Shown here piece by piece: positions 4,927 to 5,460 of a stretch of 5,460 nt of DNA. A model generated the notes under the pieces. That model was not told where the DNA came from. It made no database searches and was given only the letters and a program-made list of their open reading frames with translations. This stretch comes from Bacteroidota bacterium (GTDB taxonomy: Bacteria > Bacteroidota > Bacteroidia > UBA7662). The position numbers were made by a program, and so were the translations under genes. The stretch lies in assembly GCA_016868485.1 (NCBI GenBank), contig VGGT01000140.1, positions 1 through 5,460 of the forward strand, in the 5' to 3' direction. Every line of letters begins with the position of its first letter. Within the stretch, counting starts at the first letter, position 1.

Positions 4927-5460
4927 ATGCGACTACACTTCTTTTTAAACACCATTTTGTTGGTGTTGTGTACCCTTCTATTTTCTGTTCACATTGCAGC
5001 AGCACAATCGTCGACTGGCGTCATTCGTGGTTTTGTGTATGATCAAAGCAGCGGTGAGCCCATCCTTTTTACCAATGTGTACCTACAAGGCACTACCCTT
5101 GGGTCGAGTACGGATGCCAAGGGTTTTTTTACCATCACCCGAATTCCTGCTGGAAATTATAAACTCATGAGTAGTTATTTGGGATACGACACCGCCAGTG
5201 TGCAAATTCGCATCAAAGGCGGCGATATCCTCAATGAGAAATTATTCCTTCGAAAATCGAGCCTTAATCTGGGTATGGTGGAAGTGAGTGGAGAAAAAGA
5301 AGAGCAGCGCACGACCGTTAAAGTATCCGTGGAAACCGTCACCCCCAAGCAAATCACCCAGATTGTTAGTGTGGGCGGCGAGGCCGATATTGCTCAATAC
5401 CTACAAGTCCTTCCAGGAGTCGTGTTCACGGGCGACCAGGGCGGACAGCTCTACATCCGC
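4927..5460 (+). CDS. TonB-dependent outer-membrane receptor with N-terminal carboxypeptidase-regulatory-like domain, 5' part (3' end outside window)
   Basis: The frame starts at ATG 4927 and is open to the window edge, giving 178 residues. Residues 1-26 are a signal peptide: Arg2, a hydrophobic core (about 5-23), and the cleavage-type sequence AAA before Gln27. Residues 32 to about 108 match the carboxypeptidase-regulatory-like (Ig-like) domain common at the front of Bacteroidetes receptors, with GVIRGFVYD (31-39), TDAKGFFTI (62-70) and IPAGNYKL (73-80). From about 117 the TonB plug domain begins, with IAQYLQVLPGV (155-165) and DQGGQLYIR (170-178). Such proteins form outer-membrane barrels that import a ligand using TonB energy. 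The substrate cannot be told from this part, and no SusD partner is visible, so I do not call it SusC. A full protein of this kind would be about 700-1000 residues. No Shine-Dalgarno sequence precedes the start. Confidence 0.92.
   Translation, partial: MRLHFFLNTILLVLCTLLFSVHIAAAQSSTGVIRGFVYDQSSGEPILFTNVYLQGTTLGSSTDAKGFFTITRIPAGNYKLMSSYLGYDTASVQIRIKGGDILNEKLFLRKSSLNLGMVEVSGEKEEQRTTVKVSVETVTPKQITQIVSVGGEADIAQYLQVLPGVVFTGDQGGQLYIR

Noticed and set aside
5175..5357. 60-codon minus-strand frame over the receptor gene
   Set aside because: The plus-strand frame encodes clear carboxypeptidase-regulatory and plug sequences, so this is a shadow.
1..5460. Novel defence, mobile or otherwise undescribed system
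   Set aside because: Every long plus-strand frame matches a known core or transport family, no repeats of array type, integrase, transposase or direct-repeat boundaries are seen, and gaps without genes are shorter than 100 nt.

Overview
The window looks like ordinary core chromosome from a member of the Bacteroidota, probably a free-living aerobic one. The evidence is a menaquinone-type Na+-NQR operon whose protein motifs look Bacteroidetes-like, gene starts with almost no Shine-Dalgarno sequence, and a TonB-dependent receptor that begins with a carboxypeptidase-regulatory-like domain, a hallmark of this phylum. The exact lineage cannot be read from the sequence. All genes are on the + strand and packed tightly.

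Positions 1-2961 hold the 3' part of an nqr operon: the end of nqrC (cut by the window edge), then complete nqrD, nqrE and nqrF. Spacing is 1 nt (C-D), a 4-nt ATGA overlap (D-E) and 12 nt (E-F). Together with nqrA and nqrB, expected upstream, they encode the Na+-pumping NADH:quinone oxidoreductase. NqrF takes electrons from NADH through FAD and a 2Fe-2S centre. NqrD and NqrE hold the intramembrane iron site. NqrC carries covalent FMN. All the key cofactor ligands visible here are present.

Positions 2962-3025 are a short intergenic gap with a small inverted repeat and a possible promoter. Positions 3026-4216 are sucC, the beta subunit of succinyl-CoA synthetase, with no sucD beside it. It is followed at once, and probably with translational coupling, by a YciO/Sua5/YrdC-family gene ending at 4844. 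That gene lacks an ATG start and has Ser where the family's SxN motif has Asn.

Positions 4845-4926 are a second gap. It holds a perfect 7-bp dyad around one central base and a Bacteroidetes-like -7 element just before the next gene. From 4927 to the window end is the start of a TonB-dependent outer-membrane receptor: signal peptide, carboxypeptidase-regulatory-like domain, then the plug domain, open at the right edge.

Functionally, the nqr and sucC genes are central energy metabolism (sodium-motive force and the TCA cycle), and the receptor is outer-membrane uptake. I see no mobile element, CRISPR array, RNA gene or defence system, and nothing that amounts to an undescribed system. The points worth a second look are small: motif variants, unusual starts and candidate regulatory sites.
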